18,286 nt of DNA from Paludibacter sp. (GCA_028748945.1 JAQTOL010000012.1:1-18286); one strand, 5' to 3'. Shown: positions 7,424 through 15,530, counted from the first letter of the stretch. Notes: generated by a model not told the origin, from the sequence alone. Numbers and translations are program-made.

Positions 7424-7480
7424 CGTAACTCTATTGTCACAGTTCTTTATTTTCATTGAAACAGATATGAATTACTTTTG
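7424..7480 (+). promoter_or_regulatory. Pho-type operator and promoter C, driving the TonB receptor
   Basis: On the plus strand the sites CGTAACT (7424-7430), TGTCACA (7435-7441), TTTATTT (7446-7452) and TGAAACA (7457-7463) keep the 11-bp period. They are followed by a 9-bp gap and TACTTTTG (7473-7480), the same -7 octamer as promoter A. The receptor ATG is 28 bp further on. The shared spacing with A and B argues for one common activator. Confidence 0.68.
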
Positions 7481-7508
7481 CGGCGTATAAATAAAGATTA
7501 AAATCCAG

Positions 7509-10310
7509 ATGAAACAACTACTTTCACTCCGCTTTCTTATTCTAACAATTTCAGTATCATGTTCGTTCATTCTGTTTGCCCAGACCGGCATACAGGGAAG
7601 TGTTCTGGATAAAAAAGTAAAGGAACCGCTTACCGGAGCCGCTTTATTAATAGAAGGTTCAACAATCGGAACCACGGCCGATATTGATGGAAACTTTAAA
7701 ATAACCGGAGTTGCACCGGGAAAATACACAATCAAGGTGTCGTACGTGTCCTATAAATCGCAACGTATTCCGGATGTGATTGTTGAAAAGGGCAAACTTA
7801 CCGTTTTAAATGTAGAGCTGGAAGATGCGGCTTTGCAACTGGAGGGTGTGCAGGTGGTTGCCCAACGAAAAACCGATACCGAACTGTCGATGTTGAAAAG
7901 TGTACGATCTTCCCTTCAGGTGGTAAGCGGTATATCGTCGCAGCAAATCGGTAAAACGCTCGACCGCGATGCCTCGGAAGTGGTCAAACGTATTCCGGGC
8001 GTTACGATACAGGATAACCGCTTTATTGTGGTTCGCGGATTGAATCAACGTTATAATAATGTATGGCTGAATAATGCAGCCACTCCGAGTAGCGAAACGG
8101 ATGTGAAGGCATTCTCATTTGATGCCATTCCCAGTAATATGATCGATAATTTACTGATTTATAAAACCGGTTCTCCTGAGTTCTCGGCTGAAGCAACCGG
8201 TGGCTTTATCAAGATATTCACTAAAAATATTCCGGATGAAAATTTTCTGACGGTAGATTACAGTATTGCTTATAATAATCAGACTACTTTTAAAGATACC
8301 TATCGTTTACCCGGATCAGCTGTTGACTTTTTAGGGTTGGGAAGCGGTGCCCGCAGTATTCCCTCCGATTATCCGGCGAACCTGAGTCTGGTAGGTGTTA
8401 CCCAACGCGATGCTTATGCACTGCGGTTGAATAATAACTGGGTGGCACAACAACATACCGCTTTACCCAATCAAAAGGCAGCAATTGCTTTTGGTAAGAA
8501 ATGGAACCTGCACGGCGGCGCGAAACTGGGAACCATTACTTCATTCAATTACAGCAACACCTACAATACGCGCAGTAATATGGAGAATTATGCTTATGAG
8601 CGTTTTGATCCGACGACTGAAACCCCTACTTATTCATACAAGTATAACGCCGACATATATTCCGACGAATTCAAAATAGGATTGATGCACAACTGGGCTT
8701 ATCAGACTGCTGATGGTACGCGATTCGAATTTAAAAATATACTCAATCAGATCGGGGTCGATAAAACGGCAAATACCTGGGGCTGGAATAATTACCGGAT
8801 TGGAAACTTCAGGTATTTTAGCAATCAGTATTCGAGCCGTACCACGTATTCCGGACAATTTAGCGGAAATCATACCCTGGATGAAACGAAGGAAGCCAAA
8901 CTGGACTGGATTGCAGGGTTTGCCTATGCAAACCGGATTGAACCCGATCGGCAGAACTGGAGTATGAAAGAAAATACAGACGGAGTATATGAATATGTGT
9001 TGCCGACCGTACCGAGTATCAATGAACTTGGACGGTTGTACCTGACGAATCACGAATATGTAGGTACGCTGGCAGCCAACTACGAACAAAAAGTAGCCCT
9101 CGGCGACATTCTTTCGACTGTGAAAGCCGGTGAATACTCCGAATATAAAACCCGTAATTATTCCGAACGCAGTATTGATTACCGCGCAACCAACAGCGGG
9201 TTATTTTCGAACGATGTTATAAACGCGCTTCCGTTTGAAACCATTTTTACCGAACCTTATTTGGGACAAAACAAAGTGCTTACACTCGACGAACAAACAA
9301 ATGTCACCAATTCCTATCAGGCACAAAATATCCTGTCGGCAGGTTATGTGGCCATTAACCTCCCGGTTGGCAAGTTGAATGTTTATGGTGGTGTGCGGGG
9401 TGAATATAATTTACTAACCCTGGACGGTTATTTAGATCCAGGTTCTCCCCTGCATTTGAATATACCCACTTTTAATTTGTTTCCCTCTGTCAATACCTCT
9501 TATAATCTGACAGAGAAATCGCTGGTACGCGTGGCTTATGCACGAACGATTAACCGTCCGGAGTTTCGTGAAGTATCGCCTATGAGTTATTACGATTTTA
9601 CGGAGAAAACATCGATTACCGGTAATCCGGCATTGAAAGATGCCAGCATTCAAAACCTCGATTTGCGTTTTGAACACTATCCTTCGCCTGCCGAAACATT
9701 CTCGGTTGCCGCATTCTACAAGCATTTCTCCAATCCCATAGAGATGGTCAGTGTGGGTGCCGGATCGGCTTATTCGTTCGCCAATGCATTAGGAGCAACC
9801 AACTACGGTCTGGAACTGGAAGTGAAAAAGTCCCTGGAAAGCCTGATTGGATTGAAAAATTTCAGCCTGACTATGAATGCTTCCTATATTTACAGTGAAG
9901 TTCAGTTTGCCAATACCCAAACCGAGCGCAGCCGTCCGCTTCAGGGGCAATCGCCTTTTGTAGTTAATGCGGCTTTGTATTACCAGAATGAAAAACTCGG
10001 TTTATCCTCATCGCTTATGTATAACGTGATGGGCAAACGCATTCTGGTGGCGGCACAATTAAACCAGGGAGAGGTGGTCATTCCCGATATTTACGAAATG
10101 CCAAGGCAGGTGGTGGATTTTACGCTGAATAAAAAAATAGGGGAAAGACTGGAACTGAAATTCGGCATCAAAGATTTACTGGCACAGAATTTTGTTACCG
10201 AGCAAATTTACGACTATGTAAAGGATGGGGCTCCCAAATCGGTGGTATTGACCAATAAAGTTTATAACCTCGGACGAACCGTATCGTTGGGTGGAAGCTG
10301 GAAGTTCTGA
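7509..10310 (+). CDS. TonB-dependent outer-membrane receptor, probable phosphate-starvation-induced
   Basis: This 933-aa active-transport receptor uses TonB energy to bring a substrate across the outer membrane. The domains in order are a signal peptide (about 1-24, ending LFAQ), a carboxypeptidase-regulatory-like beta-sandwich (about 27-107, with IDGNFKITGVAPGKYTIKVS), a plug domain (about 130-240, with DASEVVKRIPGVTIQDN, FIVVRGLNQRYN and AEATGGFIKI), and a long beta-barrel ending GGSWKF with a C-terminal phenylalanine. There is no SusD-like lipoprotein partner; the next gene is convergent and unrelated. It is divergent from the porin-pst operon and has the same operator-promoter design, so it is probably induced by phosphate starvation. 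An organic or complexed phosphate is a reasonable guess for its ligand, but the sequence does not show it. No terminator was found in the 75-bp gap to the next gene. Confidence 0.93.
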   Translation: MKQLLSLRFLILTISVSCSFILFAQTGIQGSVLDKKVKEPLTGAALLIEGSTIGTTADIDGNFKITGVAPGKYTIKVSYVSYKSQRIPDVIVEKGKLTVLNVELEDAALQLEGVQVVAQRKTDTELSMLKSVRSSLQVVSGISSQQIGKTLDRDASEVVKRIPGVTIQDNRFIVVRGLNQRYNNVWLNNAATPSSETDVKAFSFDAIPSNMIDNLLIYKTGSPEFSAEATGGFIKIFTKNIPDENFLTVDYSIAYNNQTTFKDTYRLPGSAVDFLGLGSGARSIPSDYPANLSLVGVTQRDAYALRLNNNWVAQQHTALPNQKAAIAFGKKWNLHGGAKLGTITSFNYSNTYNTRSNMENYAYERFDPTTETPTYSYKYNADIYSDEFKIGLMHNWAYQTADGTRFEFKNILNQIGVDKTANTWGWNNYRIGNFRYFSNQYSSRTTYSGQFSGNHTLDETKEAKLDWIAGFAYANRIEPDRQNWSMKENTDGVYEYVLPTVPSINELGRLYLTNHEYVGTLAANYEQKVALGDILSTVKAGEYSEYKTRNYSERSIDYRATNSGLFSNDVINALPFETIFTEPYLGQNKVLTLDEQTNVTNSYQAQNILSAGYVAINLPVGKLNVYGGVRGEYNLLTLDGYLDPGSPLHLNIPTFNLFPSVNTSYNLTEKSLVRVAYARTINRPEFREVSPMSYYDFTEKTSITGNPALKDASIQNLDLRFEHYPSPAETFSVAAFYKHFSNPIEMVSVGAGSAYSFANALGATNYGLELEVKKSLESLIGLKNFSLTMNASYIYSEVQFANTQTERSRPLQGQSPFVVNAALYYQNEKLGLSSSLMYNVMGKRILVAAQLNQGEVVIPDIYEMPRQVVDFTLNKKIGERLELKFGIKDLLAQNFVTEQIYDYVKDGAPKSVVLTNKVYNLGRTVSLGGSWKF

Positions 10311-10385
10311 TTCGGACCTGAGTAATCCACATTAATTCCGGGAACAGTCAAGATGTTTATTTGAATCGTAAAATTTAGCTGATAT

Positions 10386-10835
10386 TTAAAGTTCCTTTTC
10401 GAAGCAGATGCTGTTTTCAATATTCTTATATTGACCGTAATTGGGGATGACGCTGTACTTATTTTTTTTATACATCCTGATGGCTTCCGGTTGTTTCTGT
10501 CCGGTCTCCAGTATACACTTTTTATAGCCAAGTTCCCGGCTCCAGCTCTCTAATTCCGCTAATATTCCGGAGGCAATGCCCTTGCCGCGTTCGGCGGGTT
10601 GAACAAACATCCGCTTTACTTCCATTGTATCACCGGAGTATACTTTAATTGCGCCACAGCCAACGGGTTTGTCCTGAACATAGGCAACAATGACCTGTTT
10701 TATTTTATCGGTTTTATTAAACTGAGCATAAAAAATATGCTCCTCTCCGTCGCGTATTTTTAAATCGGCATCCAATTCGGCCACCAGTTGCTTGAAGTCA
10801 TTGTCGCCGGAATCCGTTCGTTTCGTAATGATCAT
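10386..10835 (-). CDS. GNAT-family N-acetyltransferase
   Basis: This 149-aa protein is a typical single GNAT domain. The beta4-alpha3 acetyl-CoA-binding segment is clear: MEVKRMFVQPAERGKGIASG at about 71-90, with the pyrophosphate-binding RGKGIA loop at 83-88. The C-terminal half (CILETGQKQPEAIRMYKKNKY) is the usual GNAT ending with a conserved asparagine/tyrosine-like loop. The acceptor substrate cannot be deduced. The gene stands alone, converging on the TonB receptor. A candidate -7 box TATCTTTG lies at 10902-10895, about 60 bp upstream of ATG 10835. Confidence 0.9.
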   Translation of the reverse strand: MIITKRTDSGDNDFKQLVAELDADLKIRDGEEHIFYAQFNKTDKIKQVIVAYVQDKPVGCGAIKVYSGDTMEVKRMFVQPAERGKGIASGILAELESWSRELGYKKCILETGQKQPEAIRMYKKNKYSVIPNYGQYKNIENSICFEKEL

Positions 10836-10894
10836 ATTCTGTCGGTTTATGTATCTGTTTTATTATTAGCAGTCAGTGGTCCATTATTAAAATG

Positions 10895-10902
10895 CAAAGA
10901 TA
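10895..10902 (-). promoter_or_regulatory. Candidate -7 box for the GNAT gene
   Basis: The minus strand reads TATCTTTG, an exact TAnnTTTG match about 60 bp from the GNAT start codon. No TTG occurs at the normal -33 spacing, so this rests on the -7 box alone. Confidence 0.35.
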
Positions 10903-11035
10903 GTTGTTTTATATATATGCTGACTTTAACCACAGATCAAATTTATCTTCCGCATTATGTCATGCTATTTTCACAGTTTTGTTTTAATGCTTTAATAGTG
11001 AAGTCGTTATTTTGTACATAAAAAATAAAACACAC

Positions 11036-11884
11036 ATGTACAATCAAAAATTTTATCCGACCATTGTAATTTCCGATGTTCATCTCGGAACCGAACATTC
11101 CAAAACACGTCAACTGGCCGAATTCCTCCGGACGGTTAACTGCAATACCCTTATCATGAATGGTGACATTATTGATGGATGGCACTTGCAAAAAGGAGGC
11201 AAAGGAAAATGGAAAAAAGAGCATACCGATTTAATTAAAATCATCATGAAGATGATGGAGCATCACAATACCAAGGTGATTTATGTCCGTGGCAACCACG
11301 ATGACTTTATCGATCATTTGGCTCCGTTTTCGTTTTATAATGTCGATATTGTAAAGGATTATGTGCATGAACGGAACGGCAAAACGTACTACGTGGTACA
11401 CGGCGATGTGTTCGACAATGTAACTTCTAAAATGGTTTGGCTGGCTAAACTGGGCGATATCGGATACACGTTTTTATTGTGGATAAACCGCCTTTATAAT
11501 ATCTACCGCTTCAAAAAAGGGCTGCCTTACTTTTCGTTATCTCAGGTAATCAAACAGAAAGTAAAATCGGCCGTGTCCTATATTTCCGATTATGAAACGG
11601 AACTGGTTGCGTTGGCGCGTGCCCGTCATGCCGATGGAATTATTTGCGGTCATATCCATCAGCCCGCCGACCGGATGGTCGATGGAATTCATTACCTGAA
11701 CTCGGGTGACTGGGTGGAAACCATGTCGGCATTGCTCGAACATGAAGATGGAACCTGGGAAGTGTATATGCATAATGATGTTGTTCGCTTGCCGGAACCG
11801 ATCGAAATTGTTGAAATGCCCGATTCCAACCGCAAGCCGCTTCGGGTGGCATTCTCCAATAATCTTTATCATCATTTCTTCTAA
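11036..11884 (+). CDS. Metallophosphoesterase, UDP-2,3-diacylglucosamine diphosphatase-like (LpxH-like)
   Basis: This 282-aa calcineurin-like phosphoesterase carries the whole metal-site set: D14 and H16 in ISDVHLG, D44 in NGDIID, GNHD (86-89), H122 in VVHGD and GHIH (205-208). These residues build the two-metal centre of the LpxH family, which hydrolyses UDP-2,3-diacylglucosamine to lipid X in lipid A synthesis at the inner membrane. The segment between GNHD and the HGD motif and the hydrophobic insert near 133-165 fit this subfamily better than a generic phosphatase. A TTG at 11012 would add eight residues; ATG 11036 is preferred. It is followed 13 bp later by a glycosyltransferase, so both probably act on an envelope glycolipid. 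The exact substrate is inferred. Confidence 0.85.
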   Translation: MYNQKFYPTIVISDVHLGTEHSKTRQLAEFLRTVNCNTLIMNGDIIDGWHLQKGGKGKWKKEHTDLIKIIMKMMEHHNTKVIYVRGNHDDFIDHLAPFSFYNVDIVKDYVHERNGKTYYVVHGDVFDNVTSKMVWLAKLGDIGYTFLLWINRLYNIYRFKKGLPYFSLSQVIKQKVKSAVSYISDYETELVALARARHADGIICGHIHQPADRMVDGIHYLNSGDWVETMSALLEHEDGTWEVYMHNDVVRLPEPIEIVEMPDSNRKPLRVAFSNNLYHHFF

Positions 11885-11897
11885 AAAAAACCGCGCG

Positions 11898-13001
11898 ATG
11901 AACTACTTATTTGTTATACAGGGAGAGGGCAGGGGCCATTTTACACAAGCATTGAGTCTTAAGCATATGCTCGAACGCAACGGACATGAAGTATCGGCCG
12001 TAATGGTCGGCAGTAGTGCCCGTCGTACTTTGCCGGACTTTTTTACTCAAAAGATTAATACCGAAATTATCCGGTTTCAAAGTCCGAATTTCCTGCCGAC
12101 ACCGAAAGGGAAAAGTTCCTCTTTAATCGGCAGTATTCTCTATAATTTATTGTTGTTGCCGGTTTATATCGGCAGTATATTCACCATCCGCCGGACTATC
12201 AGGGAAAAACAACCTGATGTGGTTATTAATTTCTACGAGTTGCTCTGTGGAATAACCTATGGAGTTTTCAACCCCGAAACACCCATGATCAATGTGGCGC
12301 ATCAGTATTATTTTCTCACGCCGGCCTTTCATTATACCGGTACCAACAGCTGGCAGTTCGGGCTTTTGAATTTTTACTCCCGGTTGACGGCACTGAATGC
12401 CTATAAAATACTGGCCCTTTCATTCCGCGATGAGAATCATTTCCGGTTCGGGAAAATATCGTTTGTACCGCCGCTTTTACGGCCGGAAGTACTCCACAGG
12501 GAAACAACTACGGGAGAATATATCCACGGCTATCTTCTCAACAGCGGGTATGCCACAGAACTGAAATCGTGGAGCGAACAACATCCCGGTCAGATGCTTC
12601 ATTTCTTTTGGGATAAAAAGAAAATGAATAAAACCACCCTGCTGACGCCTTCACTCAGCATGCATGCGCTTTCGGACAGCGACTTCCTGAATTATATGGC
12701 GGGTTCCAAAGCCTATGCCACGACAGGCGGTTTCGAATCGGTTTGCGAGGCCATGTATATGCAGAAACCGGTATTGATGGTCCCGACTCATATTGAACAG
12801 GAATGCAACGTGATCGATGCGCTGCGTTCGAAAGCGGGAGTTTCATCCACCGAATTTAACCTGGATATTTTGCTCGGTTTTATACTGCGCTACCGCAAAA
12901 CCCGTGATTTCAACTTGTGGACACATACAGCCGAAGCACGGTTTATTGATGAACTGACAAGACTTGAGTCAGAACCGGTACGCGTGCTGGCAGCTTATTA
13001 A
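11898..13001 (+). CDS. GT-B-fold glycosyltransferase (MJ1255/VC2487-like)
   Basis: This 367-aa protein has the two Rossmann-like halves of a GT-B enzyme. The N-terminal loop IQGEGRGHFTQAL (8-20) is the acceptor-side glycine-rich motif of MurG/GT28-like enzymes. The C-terminal donor-binding motif is TGGFESVCEAMYMQKPVLMVP (about 276-296), followed by the acidic QECN segment. A hydrophobic stretch around residues 75-100 suggests membrane association. The frame is open further upstream inside the preceding gene, but ATG 11898 is preferred because it gives a proper GT-B N-terminus and sits 13 bp after the phosphoesterase stop. A terminator follows at 13045. The donor and acceptor sugars are not identifiable. 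Pairing with an LpxH-like enzyme suggests glycolipid or lipid A-related work. Confidence 0.87.
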   Translation: MNYLFVIQGEGRGHFTQALSLKHMLERNGHEVSAVMVGSSARRTLPDFFTQKINTEIIRFQSPNFLPTPKGKSSSLIGSILYNLLLLPVYIGSIFTIRRTIREKQPDVVINFYELLCGITYGVFNPETPMINVAHQYYFLTPAFHYTGTNSWQFGLLNFYSRLTALNAYKILALSFRDENHFRFGKISFVPPLLRPEVLHRETTTGEYIHGYLLNSGYATELKSWSEQHPGQMLHFFWDKKKMNKTTLLTPSLSMHALSDSDFLNYMAGSKAYATTGGFESVCEAMYMQKPVLMVPTHIEQECNVIDALRSKAGVSSTEFNLDILLGFILRYRKTRDFNLWTHTAEARFIDELTRLESEPVRVLAAY

Positions 13002-13044
13002 AAATACTTCTTTCGTTTGCGCTAACCTGCACTTTAATTGTGAA

Positions 13045-13078
13045 GAAAGCCCCCCGGCGATGGGTGGCTTTTTTGTTT
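13045..13078 (+). terminator. Rho-independent terminator after the glycosyltransferase
   Basis: AAAGCC pairs with GGCTTT and inner CCC with GGG across a single mismatch, with a loop of about 6 nt. The run TTTTTTGTTT follows. It closes the phosphoesterase-glycosyltransferase unit. Confidence 0.8.
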
Positions 13079-13266
13079 AAACTTCCGACAGGTTAAATAT
13101 GTCCGTCATTAAATAAGATGGGTACCACTTGGCAATATTAAAACTCAGCCTGCCGTCACGGACTTTTCTCTGTTTAAAGATAAATCCTATATCAATTCAG
13201 AGCCGTTTGCTTCCCACTAACCTGCAATAAAATAACAAAATGTCGCTTTAAGTAAGTGGAAATAAA
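13079..13266. other. Intergenic stretch without recognisable genes
   Basis: Between the terminator and the MITE-like element I find no open frame of credible length, no RNA gene and no strong hairpin. Confidence 0.5.
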
Positions 13267-13519
13267 TAATGTCGTATAATCGAATAAAAAAAATGGAAAA
13301 TAGTACGCGGATAAACGCGGATGAAACGGATTTTAATCCCGATAGCTATCGGGAGGATTTTAATTTCGACAAGTCGAAATTGATATTCAGGCATTTACTA
13401 TCTTATCAGTCATGCTTGCATGACTTAAATCCGTTTTAAATATGATTCAATATTATTCGTTCTTATCCGCCTTGTCCGTGAAAATCCGCGTTCTATTCTT
13501 TTTATAAAATACGACATTA
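13267..13519. mobile_element. MITE-like element with terminal inverted repeats and three hairpins
   Basis: A 253-bp non-coding element is bounded by a perfect 11-bp inverted repeat: TAATGTCGTAT at 13267-13277 and its complement at 13509-13519. The repeat starts and ends in TA, so a TA target duplication is possible. Subterminal regions hold related GCGGAT motifs (ACGCGGATAAACGCGGATGA on the left, diverged copies in inverse orientation on the right). The centre contains three hairpins in a row: an 18-bp perfect palindrome (13337-13354), a 9-bp stem with a 2-nt loop (13362-13381) and an 8-bp stem with a 2-nt loop (13408-13425). It encodes no protein and would depend on a transposase elsewhere. 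Classification as a MITE is inference. Confidence 0.6.
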
Positions 13520-13850
13520 AAGTTGTTATATTACTTAGTATACAACATTATATAAAAATTATTATTTTTGTATGTTGATAATTGGTACTGATCGTTGCCT
13601 GACAATCAGCGGAACGGGAATAAGTTGCAACATACCGATACGGAAACCATTTGGATGCATGCCCACTAAAGCCCTTATGCCATTGAAAGCTAATTTATCG
13701 GGGCAAAAATAATTTTATACGCTGCGGAAGTAAATTTTTATGCCTCCGGAACACTTTAGAATGAAACAGACGGGAAGTAGTATGCTATTGACATAAAGTT
13801 TTATAAGATTGATAAGAAAAAGAACGGAACCGAACCTAAAAATAATAGCA
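13520..13850. other. Intergenic stretch with a weak promoter-like box and no clear gene
   Basis: TATTTTTG at 13563-13570 matches TAnnTTTG but lacks a -33 TTG. A 45-codon open frame from ATG 13572 has no recognisable features. I see no RNA gene here. Confidence 0.35.
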
Positions 13851-14218
13851 CTGACATACGGTCGGACGCAAATGACAAGGAAAAAAACGATGCAGATAAA
13901 ATAAATAACGACGCTGACATTCGGTCGGATGAAAATGACGAGGAAAATAACGATGCAGATAAAATAAATAACGATGCTGACATTCGGTCGGACGCAAATG
14001 ACGGAAGAAAGTACGACGCTGATAGAATAAATAACGACGTTGACATTCGGTCGGACGCAAATGACGGGAGAAAGTACGGCACTGATAGTATAAATAACGA
14101 TGCTGACATACGGTCGGATGAAAATGACGAGGAAAAGTACGACGCTGATAATATAAATAAGGACACTGACATTCGGTCGGGTGCAAATGACGGGAAAAAG
14201 AAGGACACAGATAAATAG
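13781..14218 (+). pseudogene. Start-less open frame of 21-aa acidic repeats (possible gene remnant)
   Basis: A plus-strand frame of 146 codons lies between stop codons at 13778 and 14216. It begins YAIDIKFYKIDKKKNG, passes through six 21-residue D/N/K-rich units and ends KKKDTDK. There is no ATG, GTG or TTG in frame before the repeats, so it is either the tail of a broken gene or not coding. After the TAG the same frame remains open for 18 more codons to a TAA at about 14273. The hydrophilic acidic composition is plausible for a repeat protein, whereas the antisense frame (ATG 14271, 156 codons) would be an odd hydrophobic S/F/L repeat. I recognise no family in either. No signal peptide is visible. 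Confidence 0.3.
13851..14218 (+). repeat. 63-bp tandem repeat, six units
   Basis: Units start at 13851, 13914, 13977, 14040, 14103 and 14166, exactly 63 bp apart with no indels; the last is slightly shorter. Each begins CTGACATWCGGTCGG or a one-base variant. The plus strand reads without stops from 13781 to TAG at 14216-14218 as 21-residue acidic repeats (consensus DIRSDANDGRKYDADRINND plus one residue). The minus strand is also open (13801-14271) as a hydrophobic S/F/L repeat. Differences between units fall preferentially at bases that are wobble positions in both frames, so substitution pattern does not decide between them. Confidence 0.85.
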
Positions 14219-14366
14219 CAGGACAAGATGGCTAAGAGTTTGAACAATATGGACATCCTGTTACACGGCATTTAAATAGAATCATTCGGGTTCGGCAGTA
14301 TCGGGAATAAAGCAGACAACGAATGAAGACAAATCAGGCAGTATAAACCATTTATAATTTAATCCT

Positions 14367-15275
14367 ATGAAAAACAGACAGATTAATTTTATTGCCATGT
14401 GCAGACGTGTTTCGGAAATGATGAAAAAATATACGGATCTGTTTCAGAAGTTTCCGGTATTTAGCAGTCTGCAAAACAGTTTTGATTCTAATTTCTGCGA
14501 GATGCAACGGCTGGGTGAACTACAGGGGATTGTTATTAAGGGTTACCGCATTCAAAAGGCCAATATGAAATTGAAACTGGCCCGAAACACCATGTATCTG
14601 AGTAGCTGTGCCGGGGCGTACGCGCTTACAGCAAGTGATTTCGTCCTGCAGAAAAGGATTCACCGGGCTGAAACCCATTTGCTCAAATTATCGGATGTGA
14701 ATTTTATAAGTTCATGTGAAATTGTGTACCATTCTGTTCTGTCCTATCGGGAAGTGCTGGGAGCATACGGTGTAAATGAAGTATCCTTATCGAACCTGAA
14801 AACAGCTATGGACGACTATAAAACCGTGATGGATGCTCCCAAAGAAGCAATTATTGCACGGAAACAAATCACCTGGCAATTAGCGGAATGCATTATCGAT
14901 CAACGGGCTATTTTAGATAAATTAGATAATCTGATTGGCATAACGCTTTCTGAAAAACCTGCCGTTCTTGCCGAATATTGGGCTGCGCGCAAGGTGCTTT
15001 ACCGGAGCCGTGCACTGGCGCTGCAGTGCCGGATAACCGATGGGGATACGGGCAAAGGACTGGAGGCTGCCATTATTACTTTTAGTCTGAACGACGTAAT
15101 TGTTCAGAAAAAAAGAACCTACAAAGCCGGCGGTGTCTACCTGAAATCGCTGAACGAGGGCACTTATACGGTTACCGTGGCGCGGCTGGGTTATATCACC
15201 CAAATGCTGACGGTAAATAACAATGCAAAAGAACTCACGCGGGTTAAAGTGGCGATGGTGAAGATGGCCCCCTAA
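14367..15275 (+). CDS. Unknown protein with C-terminal carboxypeptidase-regulatory-like domain
   Basis: This 302-aa protein has no signal peptide or membrane segment. Residues about 1-215 look mostly alpha-helical, with many charged and leucine-rich stretches (for example LKTAMDDYKTVMDAPKEAI). Residues about 218-300 resemble a carboxypeptidase-regulatory-like beta-sandwich: a strand RITDGDTGKGLEAA, a hydrophilic turn, then GGVYLKSLNEGTYTVTVARL and a final strand. Such domains are usually on exported proteins, so its presence without an export signal is unusual. The last residues MAP and the stop codon are encoded inside a copy of the G/C-rich intergenic repeat, which suggests the 3' end was altered by repeat insertion. 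ATG 14367 is the first start in frame. I do not recognise a function. Confidence 0.75.
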   Translation: MKNRQINFIAMCRRVSEMMKKYTDLFQKFPVFSSLQNSFDSNFCEMQRLGELQGIVIKGYRIQKANMKLKLARNTMYLSSCAGAYALTASDFVLQKRIHRAETHLLKLSDVNFISSCEIVYHSVLSYREVLGAYGVNEVSLSNLKTAMDDYKTVMDAPKEAIIARKQITWQLAECIIDQRAILDKLDNLIGITLSEKPAVLAEYWAARKVLYRSRALALQCRITDGDTGKGLEAAIITFSLNDVIVQKKRTYKAGGVYLKSLNEGTYTVTVARLGYITQMLTVNNNAKELTRVKVAMVKMAP

Positions 15276-15291
15276 TCCCCTAAAGGGGGAA
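15267..15291 (+). repeat. G/C-rich intergenic repeat, copy 5
   Basis: This copy reads GCCCCCTAATCCCCTAAAGG plus GGGA. It overlaps the 3' end of the preceding gene: codons GCC CCC TAA lie inside it. Unlike the other copies it has no inverted partner in the neighbouring spacer. Confidence 0.75.
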
Positions 15292-15418
15292 TAGAAACCC
15301 GTACAGAACGGCGAGCAATCCTTCCTGTTGCTATGCCTGCAGCGGTACCGTACAAGCTCTTATCTCAACCAAATTAAACATTTCCGAACAAATAGTAAAT
15401 TAATTAAAAAATAGTTTG

Positions 15419-15426
15419 TATTTTTG
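15419..15426 (+). promoter_or_regulatory. Candidate -7 box upstream of the cassette region
   Basis: TATTTTTG matches TAnnTTTG and points toward the first cassette 108 bp downstream. No -33 TTG at 19-21 bp is present. If real, it could transcribe the cassettes from outside, like an integron Pc promoter. Confidence 0.3.
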
Positions 15427-15449
15427 AGGGTTAAAAAGTTAATGCAACT

Positions 15450-15530
15450 ACACATATCCGGCTATATATCGGATATGTGTTATTGAATTCAACTTATAAA
15501 TGGAATATATGCGCAATTGCGTATATATTT
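15450..15530. other. Two hairpins immediately upstream of the first cassette boundary
   Basis: A perfect 11-bp stem (15450-15460 with 15470-15480, 9-nt loop) is followed by a near-perfect palindrome centred on CGCAATTGCG (about 15507-15528). They lie just before the cassette boundary GTTATGC at 15534. This block may be the preceding recombination site (attC of an earlier cassette, or attI), but it does not show the clear R''/L'' pairing seen in the two later sites. Confidence 0.4.

Noticed and set aside
11706..11897. Upstream extension of the glycosyltransferase frame inside the phosphoesterase gene
   Set aside because: The extension overlaps a well-supported gene. The GT-B N-terminus begins naturally at ATG 11898.
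13572..13712. 45-codon frame from ATG 13572 behind a TATTTTTG box
   Set aside because: No motif, no family resemblance and no -33 element; it could be chance.
13801..14271. 156-codon minus-strand frame with ATG start across the tandem repeat
   Set aside because: It is a low-complexity S/F/L repeat that mirrors the plus-strand acidic repeat. Openness on this strand follows from the unit length being a multiple of three. It is not called as a gene.
15267..15291. Terminator after the 302-aa gene
   Set aside because: The hairpin-forming bases belong to the dispersed G/C-rich repeat and no T-run follows.
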